A stretch of DNA of 64,000 nucleotides. Source: Sphaerisporangium aureirubrum (GTDB lineage Bacteria; Actinomycetota; Actinomycetes; Streptosporangiales; Streptosporangiaceae). The position numbers and the translations under genes were made by a program. Below, piece by piece: positions 1 through 32,800 of this stretch. Numbering within the stretch: position 1 is the first letter of the stretch; each line of letters starts with the position of its first letter. The stretch covers positions 55,037 through 119,036 of the forward strand of contig NZ_JBHSRF010000021.1 of assembly GCF_042658925.1 (NCBI RefSeq), written 5' to 3'. The notes under the pieces were generated by a model that made no database searches, was not told the origin of the DNA, and was given only the letters and a program-made list of their open reading frames with translations.

Positions 1-928
1 CGTTGACGTAGTCGATCTGGTCGGGCCGCACGCCGGCCTTGGCCATGGCACCCGCCATCACCTTGGCCTCGCCGTCCTCGTGCGGGTCGGGCAGGCTGTT
101 GGCGTCCAGTTTGAGGTCGTACCCGGCCAGTTCGGCGAGCACGTCCGCGCCCCTCGCCCGCGCGGATCGCTCGCTCTCCAGCACGACGCAGGCCGAGCCC
201 TGGCCGGGTACGAAGCCTTCGTGCCGCACGTCGAAGGGGCGGCACCGGGCCAGTTCGGGCTCGTCGGTGCCCGCGGCCGCCACGGCGCCGAGCGTCGCCA
301 GGCCCCGCTTCTCCATCGGCGACAGGTCGGTGGTGGCGCCGACGACCAGGCAGACGTCCACGGCGCCGGTCTCCACGAGACGGCTGCCGTTGACGATGCC
401 CACGTTGCCGCTGGCCGAGGCGCCGCCCACGGTGTACCCCTCGCCCTTGATGCCGAGCACCTGGCTCAGCGTGCCGACGCGGTCGGTGTCCATGAAGTGC
501 AGGGCGAACCTCGCCGGCAGGTACTCGGGGTTGTTCTCGTACTTGGGGAAAAGGTCCTGGACGTAGCCGGAGCTGAGGTTGTTTCCCGCGACGACCAGGC
601 CGAGCCGGTCGGCGGGCGGTGAGCTGAGGTGCAGCCCCGCGTCGGCGAACGCCTGCATCGCCGCGACCAGGTCCATCTGCGCCGCCTCCGGCGAGCGGTT
701 GGCGGCGCGCATCGCGCCCTGGCGCATCTCCTCGGGCAGAGCGTGCTGGGCGCTCACCGCGTCGGCGAAGCAGAAGTCCTTCACCAGCGCCGCCAGGCGG
801 GGCCCGCCGTCGCCGATGTCGGGCACGGGCTCGATCCCGCAGCGGCCCTCGCGCAGCGCGCGGGTGAACGCGGGCACGGTCTGGGCGATCGAGCAGATCA
901 CACCCATGCCCGTGACGACGACTCTCAC
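1..928 (-). CDS. KS-like malonyl-ACP decarboxylase of a beta-branching cassette (partial, 3' end outside window)
   Basis: This discrete ketosynthase homologue begins at GTG 928, overlapping the stop of the upstream ACP gene by four bases (GTGA), and runs off the left edge after 309 codons. The fold is thiolase/KAS-like (start MRVVVTGMGVICS, later GHEGFVPGQGS-type segment), but the active-site Cys is replaced by Ser: GGAS(171)ASGN stands where a condensing KS has TACSSS. In HMG-CoA-synthase cassettes (families of PksF, MupG, CurC) this Cys-to-Ser KS decarboxylates malonyl-ACP to acetyl-ACP, the donor for beta-methyl branching. Position in the operon after ACP-HMGS-ACP supports that role. The unusual element is its coexistence with an LnmK-type decarboxylase upstream, which would make a separate KS decarboxylase unnecessary for a leinamycin-type branch. 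The C-terminal His motifs lie outside the window. Confidence 0.85.
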   Translation of the reverse strand, partial: MRVVVTGMGVICSIAQTVPAFTRALREGRCGIEPVPDIGDGGPRLAALVKDFCFADAVSAQHALPEEMRQGAMRAANRSPEAAQMDLVAAMQAFADAGLHLSSPPADRLGLVVAGNNLSSGYVQDLFPKYENNPEYLPARFALHFMDTDRVGTLSQVLGIKGEGYTVGGASASGNVGIVNGSRLVETGAVDVCLVVGATTDLSPMEKRGLATLGAVAAAGTDEPELARCRPFDVRHEGFVPGQGSACVVLESERSARARGADVLAELAGYDLKLDANSLPDPHEDGEAKVMAGAMAKAGVRPDQIDYVN

Positions 929-1164
929 GAGTGCCGCTTCAACAGCGCCACCAGTGAGGCGATGTCGTGCACTTCCTGGAACTCGGCGATGGGGATGGTC
1001 AGCCCCAGGTCCTCCATGGTCATGGTGACCACGTCGGCGCGGTCGACGCTGTTGGCGCCGAGGTCGGTCAGCGTGCCCCCCATGACGACCTGCGAGGGGT
1101 CCAGGTCGGGGAGCACCTCCAGCACGTTGCGCTTGACGGCCTCGAAGATGACGTCCTCATTCAT
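925..1164 (-). CDS. discrete acyl carrier protein of beta-branching cassette (acetyl-donor ACP candidate)
   Basis: This 79-residue carrier protein has the phosphopantetheine site DLGANS(39)VDR. The 'GANSVDR(A/)' form is typical of the discrete ACPs of HMGS cassettes (AcpK type) rather than of modular ACPs, which usually read GxDSL/I. It starts with ATG 1164, eight bases inside the end of the HMGS1 gene, and its stop overlaps the GTG of the KS-decarboxylase gene, so all three are probably translationally coupled. Adjacency to the KS-decarboxylase suggests it carries the malonyl/acetyl unit, whereas the other discrete ACP (2,395-2,631) lies next to the LnmK-like gene. That pairing is inferred from gene order. 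Confidence 0.9.
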   Translation of the reverse strand: MNEDVIFEAVKRNVLEVLPDLDPSQVVMGGTLTDLGANSVDRADVVTMTMEDLGLTIPIAEFQEVHDIASLVALLKRHS

Positions 1165-2398
1165 ATGACAACCATTCGTAGGTTCGGTGGTAGTCCTTGG
1201 TCCCGGTGTTGACCAGAAGGTCCCGGTCGATCCGCGCCCGGTCGAGGATGCCCTCGTACGCCTCGACGTCGATCCGCCTGTCCTGCTCGGGGACCAGGCA
1301 CTTCAGGTTCTCCGGCAGCAGGGCGGCGTACTCCTCGAACGCCAGCTCGCAGCGGCCGGCGAGGTGGTCGCCGACGCGCATCTCGGCCAGCTCCCGCTTC
1401 GACCCCTGGTCGACCAGGCCGCTGAAGAACTCCGAGGAGCAGCCGGAGCCGTAGGAGTACAGGCCGACGCGGGCCCCGCCGTCCAGCGGCGCGTGGTCGA
1501 TGAGGCTGCACAGGGCCAGGTACACCGACCCCGAGCACAGGTTGCCCACGGCGCTCGGATAGGTCAGCGAGGGCAGCACCCGCCGGGTGAAGTCCTCCTC
1601 GGCCTGCGCCGGGGCCGTGCCGGCGAACTCGCGCATGAGCTTGCGGTGCGCGGCCTTGACCATGCCCGCGAACGGGGTGTGCATGGCCAGGTAGTCGAAG
1701 GTGGTCGCGAAGTCGACGCCCTCGACCCGGGTGCGGTAGTCCTCGAAGCAGTTGCTCAGGCAGTCCAGGTAGGCGAACAGCGAGCGGTCGGAGTCGGCGA
1801 TGTCGAAGGTCGGCGTGGGCCGGGCCGAGTCCATCGTCTCGTAGCTGTGGTTGCCGAAGGCGCCGAGGTCGACCGCGAGCACCCGGGGGTCGTCGCTCAC
1901 CAGGACGGCGGCGGCCCCCGCGCCCGTGGCGGGCTCGGCGTACTGGCCCCGCTCGTCGACCAGCGCCACGTCGGTGGCGATCACCAGCGCCTTGGCGCCC
2001 GGCGATATGCCGGACGCGACGTAGGCCACCGCCATCTGCACGGCGGCCGTCGCCGCGTAGCACGCCTGCTTGACCTCCACCACCCGGCAGGTGGACGGCA
2101 GCCCGAGGTACTCGTGCACGTAGGACGCCACGGACTTGCTGTAGTCCAGGCCCGACTCGGTCGAGGTGATCAGCAGTTCGATGCGGTCCCGCTCCGCCGG
2201 GTCCAGCCGGTCGACGACGGGCCTGGCCGCGTTCACCGCGTTGGTCACCGGGTCCTCGAACGGCAGGCCGACCGAGCGGTTGCGCATCATCAGGTTGCCC
2301 ATGCGGTCCACGTCCAGGCCCCTGCCCTCGAACAGGGTCCGCACCGGGATCTGCGCGACCCCGCAGTAGACGTTCAGCGCCTCGATGCCCGCGTTCAC
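1157..2398 (-). CDS. HMG-CoA synthase homologue HMGS1 (beta-branching, LnmM-like)
   Basis: This full-length 413-residue HMG-CoA-synthase-like enzyme would add the acyl donor of a discrete ACP to a beta-keto thioester on the synthase, the first carbon-carbon step of polyketide beta-branching. The catalytic triad of the family is visible: Glu81 (STESGLD), Cys113 (VKQACYAAT) and His240 (MHTPFAGMVK). It begins at GTG 2398, overlapping the stop of the preceding ACP by four bases, and ends inside the next ACP gene. The order LnmK-like / ACP / HMGS matches the lnmK-lnmL-lnmM arrangement known for leinamycin, so I assign it to the propionyl branch. A second HMGS with identical spacing of catalytic residues lies at 47,840-49,063; which one serves which branch is inferred only from neighbours. 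Confidence 0.93.
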   Translation of the reverse strand: MNAGIEALNVYCGVAQIPVRTLFEGRGLDVDRMGNLMMRNRSVGLPFEDPVTNAVNAARPVVDRLDPAERDRIELLITSTESGLDYSKSVASYVHEYLGLPSTCRVVEVKQACYAATAAVQMAVAYVASGISPGAKALVIATDVALVDERGQYAEPATGAGAAAVLVSDDPRVLAVDLGAFGNHSYETMDSARPTPTFDIADSDRSLFAYLDCLSNCFEDYRTRVEGVDFATTFDYLAMHTPFAGMVKAAHRKLMREFAGTAPAQAEEDFTRRVLPSLTYPSAVGNLCSGSVYLALCSLIDHAPLDGGARVGLYSYGSGCSSEFFSGLVDQGSKRELAEMRVGDHLAGRCELAFEEYAALLPENLKCLVPEQDRRIDVEAYEGILDRARIDRDLLVNTGTKDYHRTYEWLSYE

Positions 2399-2631
2399 GA
2401 CACACGCTCCGCCAGGACGTCGACCAGCGCGTCCACGTTGGGGACGTCGCGGAAGTCGGACAACGGCGCCCGCAGGCCGAGCCGGTCGAGCACGCCGAGG
2501 AGGATCTCCACGCGGTCCACCGAGTCGGCGCCGAGGTCCTTCAGGTGAAGGTGGCCGGAAATCCGGGCCGAGGGCAGGATCTCGGCGATCTGCTGGTGCA
2601 CCACCTGCTCCACGTCGTCACGCATCGTCAT
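2395..2631 (-). CDS. discrete acyl carrier protein next to LnmK-like gene (LnmL-like)
   Basis: This 78-residue ACP has the site DLGADS(37)VDRVEI. I chose ATG 2631 because an AGGAGG ribosome-binding site lies five bases upstream of it, inside the last codons of the LnmK-like gene. A GTG six bases further upstream is in frame but would overlap that site. The gene overlaps the end of the LnmK-like gene by 14 bases and its own stop overlaps the GTG of HMGS1. By analogy with leinamycin, where LnmK loads and decarboxylates methylmalonyl on LnmL, this is the likely propionyl carrier. It differs clearly from the second discrete ACP (DLGANSVDRADV), consistent with two donors. Confidence 0.9.
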   Translation of the reverse strand: MTMRDDVEQVVHQQIAEILPSARISGHLHLKDLGADSVDRVEILLGVLDRLGLRAPLSDFRDVPNVDALVDVLAERVS

Positions 2632-3567
2632 GAGCACCTCCTGTCGAGAGCACGTGCAGGGTGCTGACCGCGAGCGTCCGGTCCGAGTCCCGGTCCCGGA
2701 TCACCAGGTTCACGAGTTCGTCACCCGGTTCGCCCGTCTTCTCCCACGCGTCCACCGTGATGCGCAGGACCGAGTCGGCGTCGGCGTTGCCGAGGTAGCA
2801 GAGCCGGTGGTCGAGCACCACCCGGTCGAGGAATGCCGCGGTGTCCCGGCCGAGGCTCCGCCAGAACCTCAGCAGCGCCCAGTCGATGATCGAGAAGTAG
2901 GTGGCGAAGTACAGCAGCCCGACGCCGTTGAGGTCCCGGGACGGCTCGATCGGGTAGTCGACGGTGAAGGCGCGGCGAAGCGGCGTCCGGTCGGCGGGCA
3001 GGCCGTCCAGGAACGTCAGCCGGTTCCTGGCGTGGTTGTAGACCCGCCGGGGCGAGTGCTCGTCGGGGAGCCGCGGCAGGTGGTCGTGCCGGAACCCGAC
3101 CGGCGACGACTTGACCAGGTCCTCGTTGCTGCCCGGACGGCTCCGGGTGATCCACCGGTTGTAGTTCTCGACGTAGATGCACCTGGGGTCGGCGAACCGG
3201 TAGAAGCTGTCGGGGTCGATGGGTCCGGCCCTGGCGCCCTCCGGCCGCACCTCGTGCAGGGTGAGGATCGACTCGCTGCCGAAGTCGAACAGGCGGGACG
3301 CGACGTCCAGGCGGTCGCCGAAGGTGAGGCCGCCCACGTGCATCTGGCGGCTCGCCCTGATGTGGAAGTAGTAGAAGGACAGGTAGGTCGGCGAGCCGTC
3401 GGCGTTGACCGCGTCGAAGGCGTTGGTGTCGCACAGCTCGCTTACGGTCTCCCAGGTCCAGTCGCCGAGGTTGCCCACGAACAGCGAGTTGTGCCCGCAC
3501 ATTCCCGGTTTCACCAGCACCGATCTGTTCGCGGTGCTCCCGTCGTTCCTGTTCTGCGTGGCGACGC

Positions 3568-3571
<4 letters not shown>
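2618..3571 (-). CDS. LnmK-like bifunctional acyltransferase/decarboxylase
   Basis: This 317-residue protein resembles LnmK of the leinamycin pathway, a double-hotdog enzyme that transfers methylmalonyl from CoA to an ACP and decarboxylates it to propionyl-ACP. Recognisable family segments are GMCGHNSLFVGNLGDWTW near residues 23-40 and PTYLSFYYFHIRAS near 61-74; Tyr63 falls where the catalytic Tyr62 of LnmK is expected. The first ATG, 3571, overlaps the stop of PKS1 by four bases (ATGA), so it is coupled to the megasynthase. The following ACP and HMGS genes complete a leinamycin-type alkyl-branch set. Assignment rests on remembered family motifs and gene order; substrate choice (methylmalonyl-CoA) is an inference from LnmK. 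Confidence 0.85.
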
Positions 3572-26799
<23,228 letters not shown>

Positions 26800-26803
26800 A
26801 TGT

Positions 26804-29800
26804 TCAGGCACCCCTTCGCGCGCGGTCGCCGTTCATCGTGAGTTGGAGGTCGAGGATCGAGACGGGCCGGTGGGCCGGGCTCGTGGGGCGCTCGTCCGCC
26901 TGGACGGGCGTCGTCTCGCGCGCCGGGGGCTCGTCCGTCCGTGCCGCCTGGCGGGGGATCCCCGGGGCGGGTTTGTCGAGCCAGAGCCGCCTGCGGTCGA
27001 AGACCGGCGCGGGCCTGGGCTCGCGTGGGGGTGGCGCGCCGTCCCTTGCCCCGGGTTCGAGTTCGCTCAGGATCAGGTGGGCGTTGGTGCCGCCCAGGCC
27101 GAACGAGCTCACGCCCGCGACGCGCTCGCGTCCTTCCGGGCGCCAGTCCTTGGTCTCGGTGGCGGGGTAGAAGGGGGAGTCGGCGAAGTCGAACCGGGGG
27201 TTGGGCGTCTCGCAGGCGAGGGTCGCCGGGATCCGGCCCGACTCCACGGCGAGCGCGGCCTTGAGCAGGCCCGCGATGCCGGCGGCCGTCAGGGTGTGGC
27301 CGATGTTCGTCTTCACGCTGCCGATCGCGCAGACGCCGGTCTCGGAGGTGGTCTCGCGGAACACCTCGGTCAGGGCGCGCAGCTCGATCGGGTCGCCGAT
27401 CAGCGTGCCGGTGCCGTGCGCCTCGATCAGCCCGATGTCCCGCGCGGTCCGGCCCGCGTCCGCCAGCGCGCGGCGGACGACCTCGGCCTGGGCCTTCGGG
27501 TTCGGTGTGGTGATCCCCATGGTGTGGCCGTCGTTGTTCACCGCGACCGACTCGATGACCGCGTGGACGCGGTCGCCGTCGGCGAGTGCGGCGTCGAGCG
27601 GCTTGAGCAGGACGACGCCGCAGCCCTCGCCCGGGACGAACCCGTCGGCGTCCTTGTCGAACGTGTGGCACAGCCCCGTCGGGGACAGTGCCTTGGCCGC
27701 GCTGAGCTGCAGGTAGTCGTTCTCGTCCAGCAGCACCTCGACGCCGCCCGCGAGCGCCAGCTCCGACTCCCCCGCCAGCAGGCTCTGGCAGGCCAGCTTC
27801 ACGCCGACCAGGGCGGACGAGCAGGCGCTGTCCACCACGAGGTTGGGGCCGCGCAGGTCGAAGTGATGGGCGACCCTGGCCGCGATGAAGTTCTGGTCCG
27901 CCGCCATGCCGCCTGGGCGGACCCCGGCGCGGCAGCCGTAGTCCGACATCCTGGCGCCCATGAAGACGCCGAGGTTCTTTCCGCGCAGTTCCGTACGGTC
28001 GTAGCCGGCGTCGCCGATGACCGCGGCGCTACATTCCAGGACGAGCCTGATGGCGGGGTCGAGGGCTCGGGCCTCGTCGTCGCTCATGCCGAAGAAGCCG
28101 GGGTCGAAGTCCTCTATGCCGTCGACGAACGCGCCCCACTTGCTGATGCTGCGGCCGAGTTCCGGCTTCGGGGAGTACAGGGCGCGATGGTCCCAGCGGG
28201 ACGGCGGCACCTCACGTACGGCGGAGCGGCCCGCGAGGAGGTTGTCCAGGAAGGTGGTGATGTCGGGGGCGTCCGGGAGGCGGCACGCCATACCGATGAT
28301 CGCGACCTTTCCCGCTGTGGCGGCCGGTGACGCGCCTGAGGTGGCGGCCTCGTTGGAAGTGGCCGTGACGACGGCGCCGGCCACGGTGTCTGTCGCGCCG
28401 GGCACCGTGTCTGCCGCGCCGTGCACCGTGTCTGCCGCGCCGGATTCGCCGCTCGCGCCGGATTCGCCGCTCGCGCCGGATTCGCCGCTCGCGCCGGTTC
28501 GGTCCGGCTCGCCGGTGTCGGTGAACTCGCCGCTGCCCGTGAGCTCGCTGGTCGCGCTCGCCTCGTCGATGCCGAGGTGGTCACGCAACAGGTCGAGTGT
28601 CGGGTGGTCGAGCAGGGCCGTGGGCTCCAGGCTGCGGCCCAGGTGTTCCTCGATGCGCTGCACCAGCTCGGCCAGCATCACCGACTCCACACCCATGTCG
28701 CCGAACTCCATGGTCGGGTCGAGGGCGTCCAGGGGGATGCCCAGCGTCCGGGAGAACAGCTCCGCGAGCCAGTCCGGCCCGGACGCGCGCCGATGTGGTG
28801 CCGTCGCCGTCTCCGAGGGAGCGGCCTCGGCCACGGTCCGGGGCGGTGAGCTGGGGACCTCGTGGCCGGGCCGGGACTGAGGCCGTGAGACCGTGAGCAG
28901 GGTTTCGGGGTCGAGGGGGACGTCCTGCGGGGGGCAGGGCACCGCTGTGACGCCGTGCGGGAGGGCGAGGACCCGGTCCAGTATCCGGAGGCCGTCCTCG
29001 TCGCCGAGGGTCGCGATGCCCACGGGGGCGCAGGCGTTGGGCTTGCCGCGGGCGCCGCCCGACTCGTGCCACTGCGGCCAGTCGATCGAGCGGAACTCCG
29101 GGTGTCCGGCGCGCCGCTGGTACCCGGTGTACAGGTCCAGGAAGGCGTTCGCGGCGGCGTAGTCGGAGACGCCGACGGCCAGGCGGGGGACGGCGGCGCT
29201 GATCGAGGAGAACGTCACGAAGAAGGCGAGCCGGTCGCCCGCGCAGGCGTCCGCGAGGACCTCCAGGCCGCCTGCCTTGGGGGCCAGCACCGCCTCGATG
29301 TCGTGCGGGTCCTTGTGGGCCAGCGCGGGTCTGCCCTGGCTGCCGCGGCCGGCGCAGTGCACGACGCCCGCGATGTCGCCCAGGTCTCCGCGCACCGCCT
29401 CCAGGAAGCCCTCGATCGCGTTCCGGTCCGTCAGCGGGCCGGTGTGGATCGTCACCCGCGCTCCGGCCTGCTCCAGGGCCTGGATGCCCTCGATCACCTC
29501 GGTAGCGGGGGTGTCGGCCCACTGGTCGCGAGGCGGGATCGGGCGCTCACCGAGCAGTGCGAGCTTCCTGGCTCCCTGGTTCACGAGATGGCGCGCCACC
29601 AGTGCGCCGAGGCCCCGGGTGCCGCCGCTCACCACATACACGGCATCGGGGTCCGCGCGCAGCCCGGCGTAAGGCGCGGCCAGTGCCCGCAGCCCCGGCC
29701 GGAGTCGCCTACCGTCTCGGTGGCAGATCTCGCCATACGGCTCAACGGTGGCCGCCTCAGCGAGGATCGCCCCGGCATCCGGCCTGTCGATGTCCAGAAC

Positions 29801-32800
29801 GGTGGCCTGCACTCCCCCGTACTCAGCCGTCAACGTCCGCACGAACGACGCCATGCGCGCCCCCGCCACGCTGGGCTGGGGGCCATCCATGTCGAGCAGC
29901 CCTCGGGTCACATGCAACACCCGCATGTCCGCCCGCCCGCCAAGGGCCCGCTGGAGCAGCCGCAGCCGTCCAAGTTCCGCCCCCGGATCCGCCCGCCCAA
30001 GATCACACAGATCGATCCACCCCACCAGATCAGCAGGCAACACAACCTCCGCCCCCGCCGCCCCCACCAGTACGGCCCTGTCCCCAATCCCCCGCGCCAG
30101 CCCCTCAGCCAGCTCCCGCGCCCCCTCCTCGAACAAACACAGAACACTCCCGCCACCACCGATCCCGCCCCCAGAGAACCCTCCGGCGTCAACCCAAACC
30201 TTCTGGTAAAGCGGCACCTCCCCCCCGCCCGGCCGCCGCAAAGCGGCGCCGGATTCGCCGTACAACGCCCCGCCGTCGCGGCGCCGGGAAGGCGTCGTCA
30301 CATCGGACGACGAACGTGCCGCGCCCCCCGGCGCCCCAAAGGCCGCCGCCGCAACCGGCGGCACCCCAGCCGGCACCGTCGCGGCAGAAGCCGCCACACC
30401 CGGCGCCACCGCACCCGGCGCCACCGCACCCGGCGCCACCGCACCCGGCGCCACCGCACCCGGCGTCGCCGCACTCCGCGTCGCCGCCGCACCCGGTGCC
30501 GCCGCACCGGCCGTAGCACTCCCCGGCGGCGCGACGGCCGTCGCCGCCGCAGTCGGCAGCGCCCCAGCCGGTGCCGTCGCGGCAGAAGTCGCCGCGCTCG
30601 GCGTCACCGCACCCGGCGTCACCGCACCCGGTGCCACCGCACCCGGTGCCGCCACATTCGGCGTCGCCGCCGCACCTGGTACCGCCGCACCGGCCGTAGC
30701 ACTCCCCGGCGGCGCGACGGCCGTCGCCGCCGCAGTCGGCGGCGGCCCGGCCGGTGGCGTCGGGGCAGAAGTCGCCGCGCTCGGTGCCGTTGGCGTAGGT
30801 GTCGCTCCACCTGGTGCCGGTCCGCCCGCCGACGCGCTCAGTGCCGTTGTGGTCAGGGAAGGGTGGGTCGGGGCCCAGCAGTGCATGCGGGTGAAGGGGT
30901 AGGACGGTAGGGGGATGATTTGGGCGGGGGTGGGGCGGTGGTGGGGCCAGGTTATGTGGCCGCCGGAGAGCCAGTGGTGGGCGAGGGTGTGGAGGGTGGG
31001 TGGGGTTCGGTGCCAGGAAGGGGGTTCTTGGCCGTCGTTTCCTGGGGTGGCGCGGCCTCTTAGGGCCTCGCTGGTGTCGCCTTGGGTGTAGCGGGTCAGG
31101 TGGGCGCGGAGGTCGTCGAGGGTGGAGACGATCATGGCTAGGCGTTCACGGAGGGGCTCGCGGCCGACCTGGAGGGTGTGGGCTATGTCGGACAGGGTGG
31201 GGGTGTGGTGTTCGTCGTGGGTGCGGAGGAGGTGGGTGGCGAGGGCTTCGGCGGACAGGGGGGTCGGGGTCTGGCCGGAGGCTATGCGGCGGAGTTCCTT
31301 GATGAGGGAGGCGGGGTCGTCGGGGGTTCGGGCAGGGTTCAGGTACTCGGCGAGGCGCTCGCAGACGGCGCGGAGGCGGTCCTCGTCTCGGGCGGACAGG
31401 ACGATCAGCTCATGGCCGTGGGGTTCGGGGGTGTGGGGGGCCGTGGGTGTCTGGTCCGTGGCGGTCGCCGGCTCACGGCGCGTGGTGGACGTGTGGGGCG
31501 GCTCGGGGGTGGGGGAAGGGGTGTACTCCTCGATCACGGCGTGGGCGATCGTGCCGCCGGCGCCGAAGGAGCTGATGGCGGCGCGGCGGGGGGTGCCGTT
31601 GGATGGGGTGGGCCAATCGGTCAGGTGGCGCTGGACGTGGAAGGGGATGGCGGGCCAGTCGATGTTGGGGTTCAGTTCTTCGGCGTGCAGGGAGGGGGCC
31701 AGCTTCCGGTGACGGAGCTGGAGGATGATCTTGGTTAGGCCGGCCAGTCCGGCTGCGGCTTCACCGTGGCCGAAGTTGGACTTCACGGAGCCGATGGGGA
31801 TGCTGGCAGGCTCCAGGCCGGCTTCGGCGTAGGCGCGCATCAGGGCGTTGGCCTCGATCGGGTCGCCCAGGTCGGTGCCGGGGGCGTGGCATTCCACGTA
31901 GCCGATGGCGCTGGGCTCCACGCCCGCGTCGGCCAGGGCCCTGCGGACGACCTCGCCTTCCATGGCGGGGCTGGGGACGGCCCAGCCGTTGGTCCTGCCG
32001 GTGTGCAGGACGGCGGTGCCTCTGATCACGGCGTGGATGCGGTCGCCGTCGGCACGGGCCCGGGACAGCGGCTTGAGCAGGATCGCTCCGGCCATCTCGG
32101 CGGGGACGAAGCCCGCGCCGCCGGCGCCGAAGCTGCGGCAGACACCGTCGGGGGCGGACATCTTCATCCGAGCCTGCTGGATGAACTTGTTCGGGTGCAG
32201 GTTCAGGTTGACGCCACCGACGATGACCAGTTCGCACTCGCCCTGGCGCAGCGAGCGGACCGCCAGGTGCAGGGCCGTGAGGGAGGACGAGCACATCGTG
32301 TCGATGGACATGCTGGGGCCGGTGAGGTCCAGGTGGTACGAGACCCGGTTGGCGATCCCGGCGGGGGTGGCGCCGGTGTCCTGCGGGGTGCCCAGCAGGG
32401 TGCTCTCCACGCCGAAGTACGGGTACTCGTTGTGCATCACCCCGGCGTAGACGGCAACGTTCGAGCCGTGCTGGTCGCGCAGCCGTGTACGCGGGTATCC
32501 GGCGTCGTCCAGCGCCTCCCAGACGACTTCGAGGAGGATGCGTTCCTGGGGATCCATGAGGGCGGCGTCGCGCGGGGTGATGCCGAACAGGAGCGGGTCG
32601 AACTTGTCGACGTCGTCCAGGAACCCGCCGCGCATGAGGTCGACCGGCCAGCCCTCCCGGGCCCGTTCCGCCGGAATCCGCCTCGTCGAGTCACGTCCAG
32701 CCGCCAGGTTCTCCCAGAACGCGTCCAGGTCGGGCGCGTCCGGATACCGGCCCGCGATGCCGATCACGGCGATCCCGTCCCGCTCCACGTCCCCGCCGGC

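Noticed and set aside
1..928. Condensing KAS II for fatty acid synthesis
   Set aside because: The active-site Cys is Ser and the gene sits in a beta-branching operon, so condensation is unlikely.
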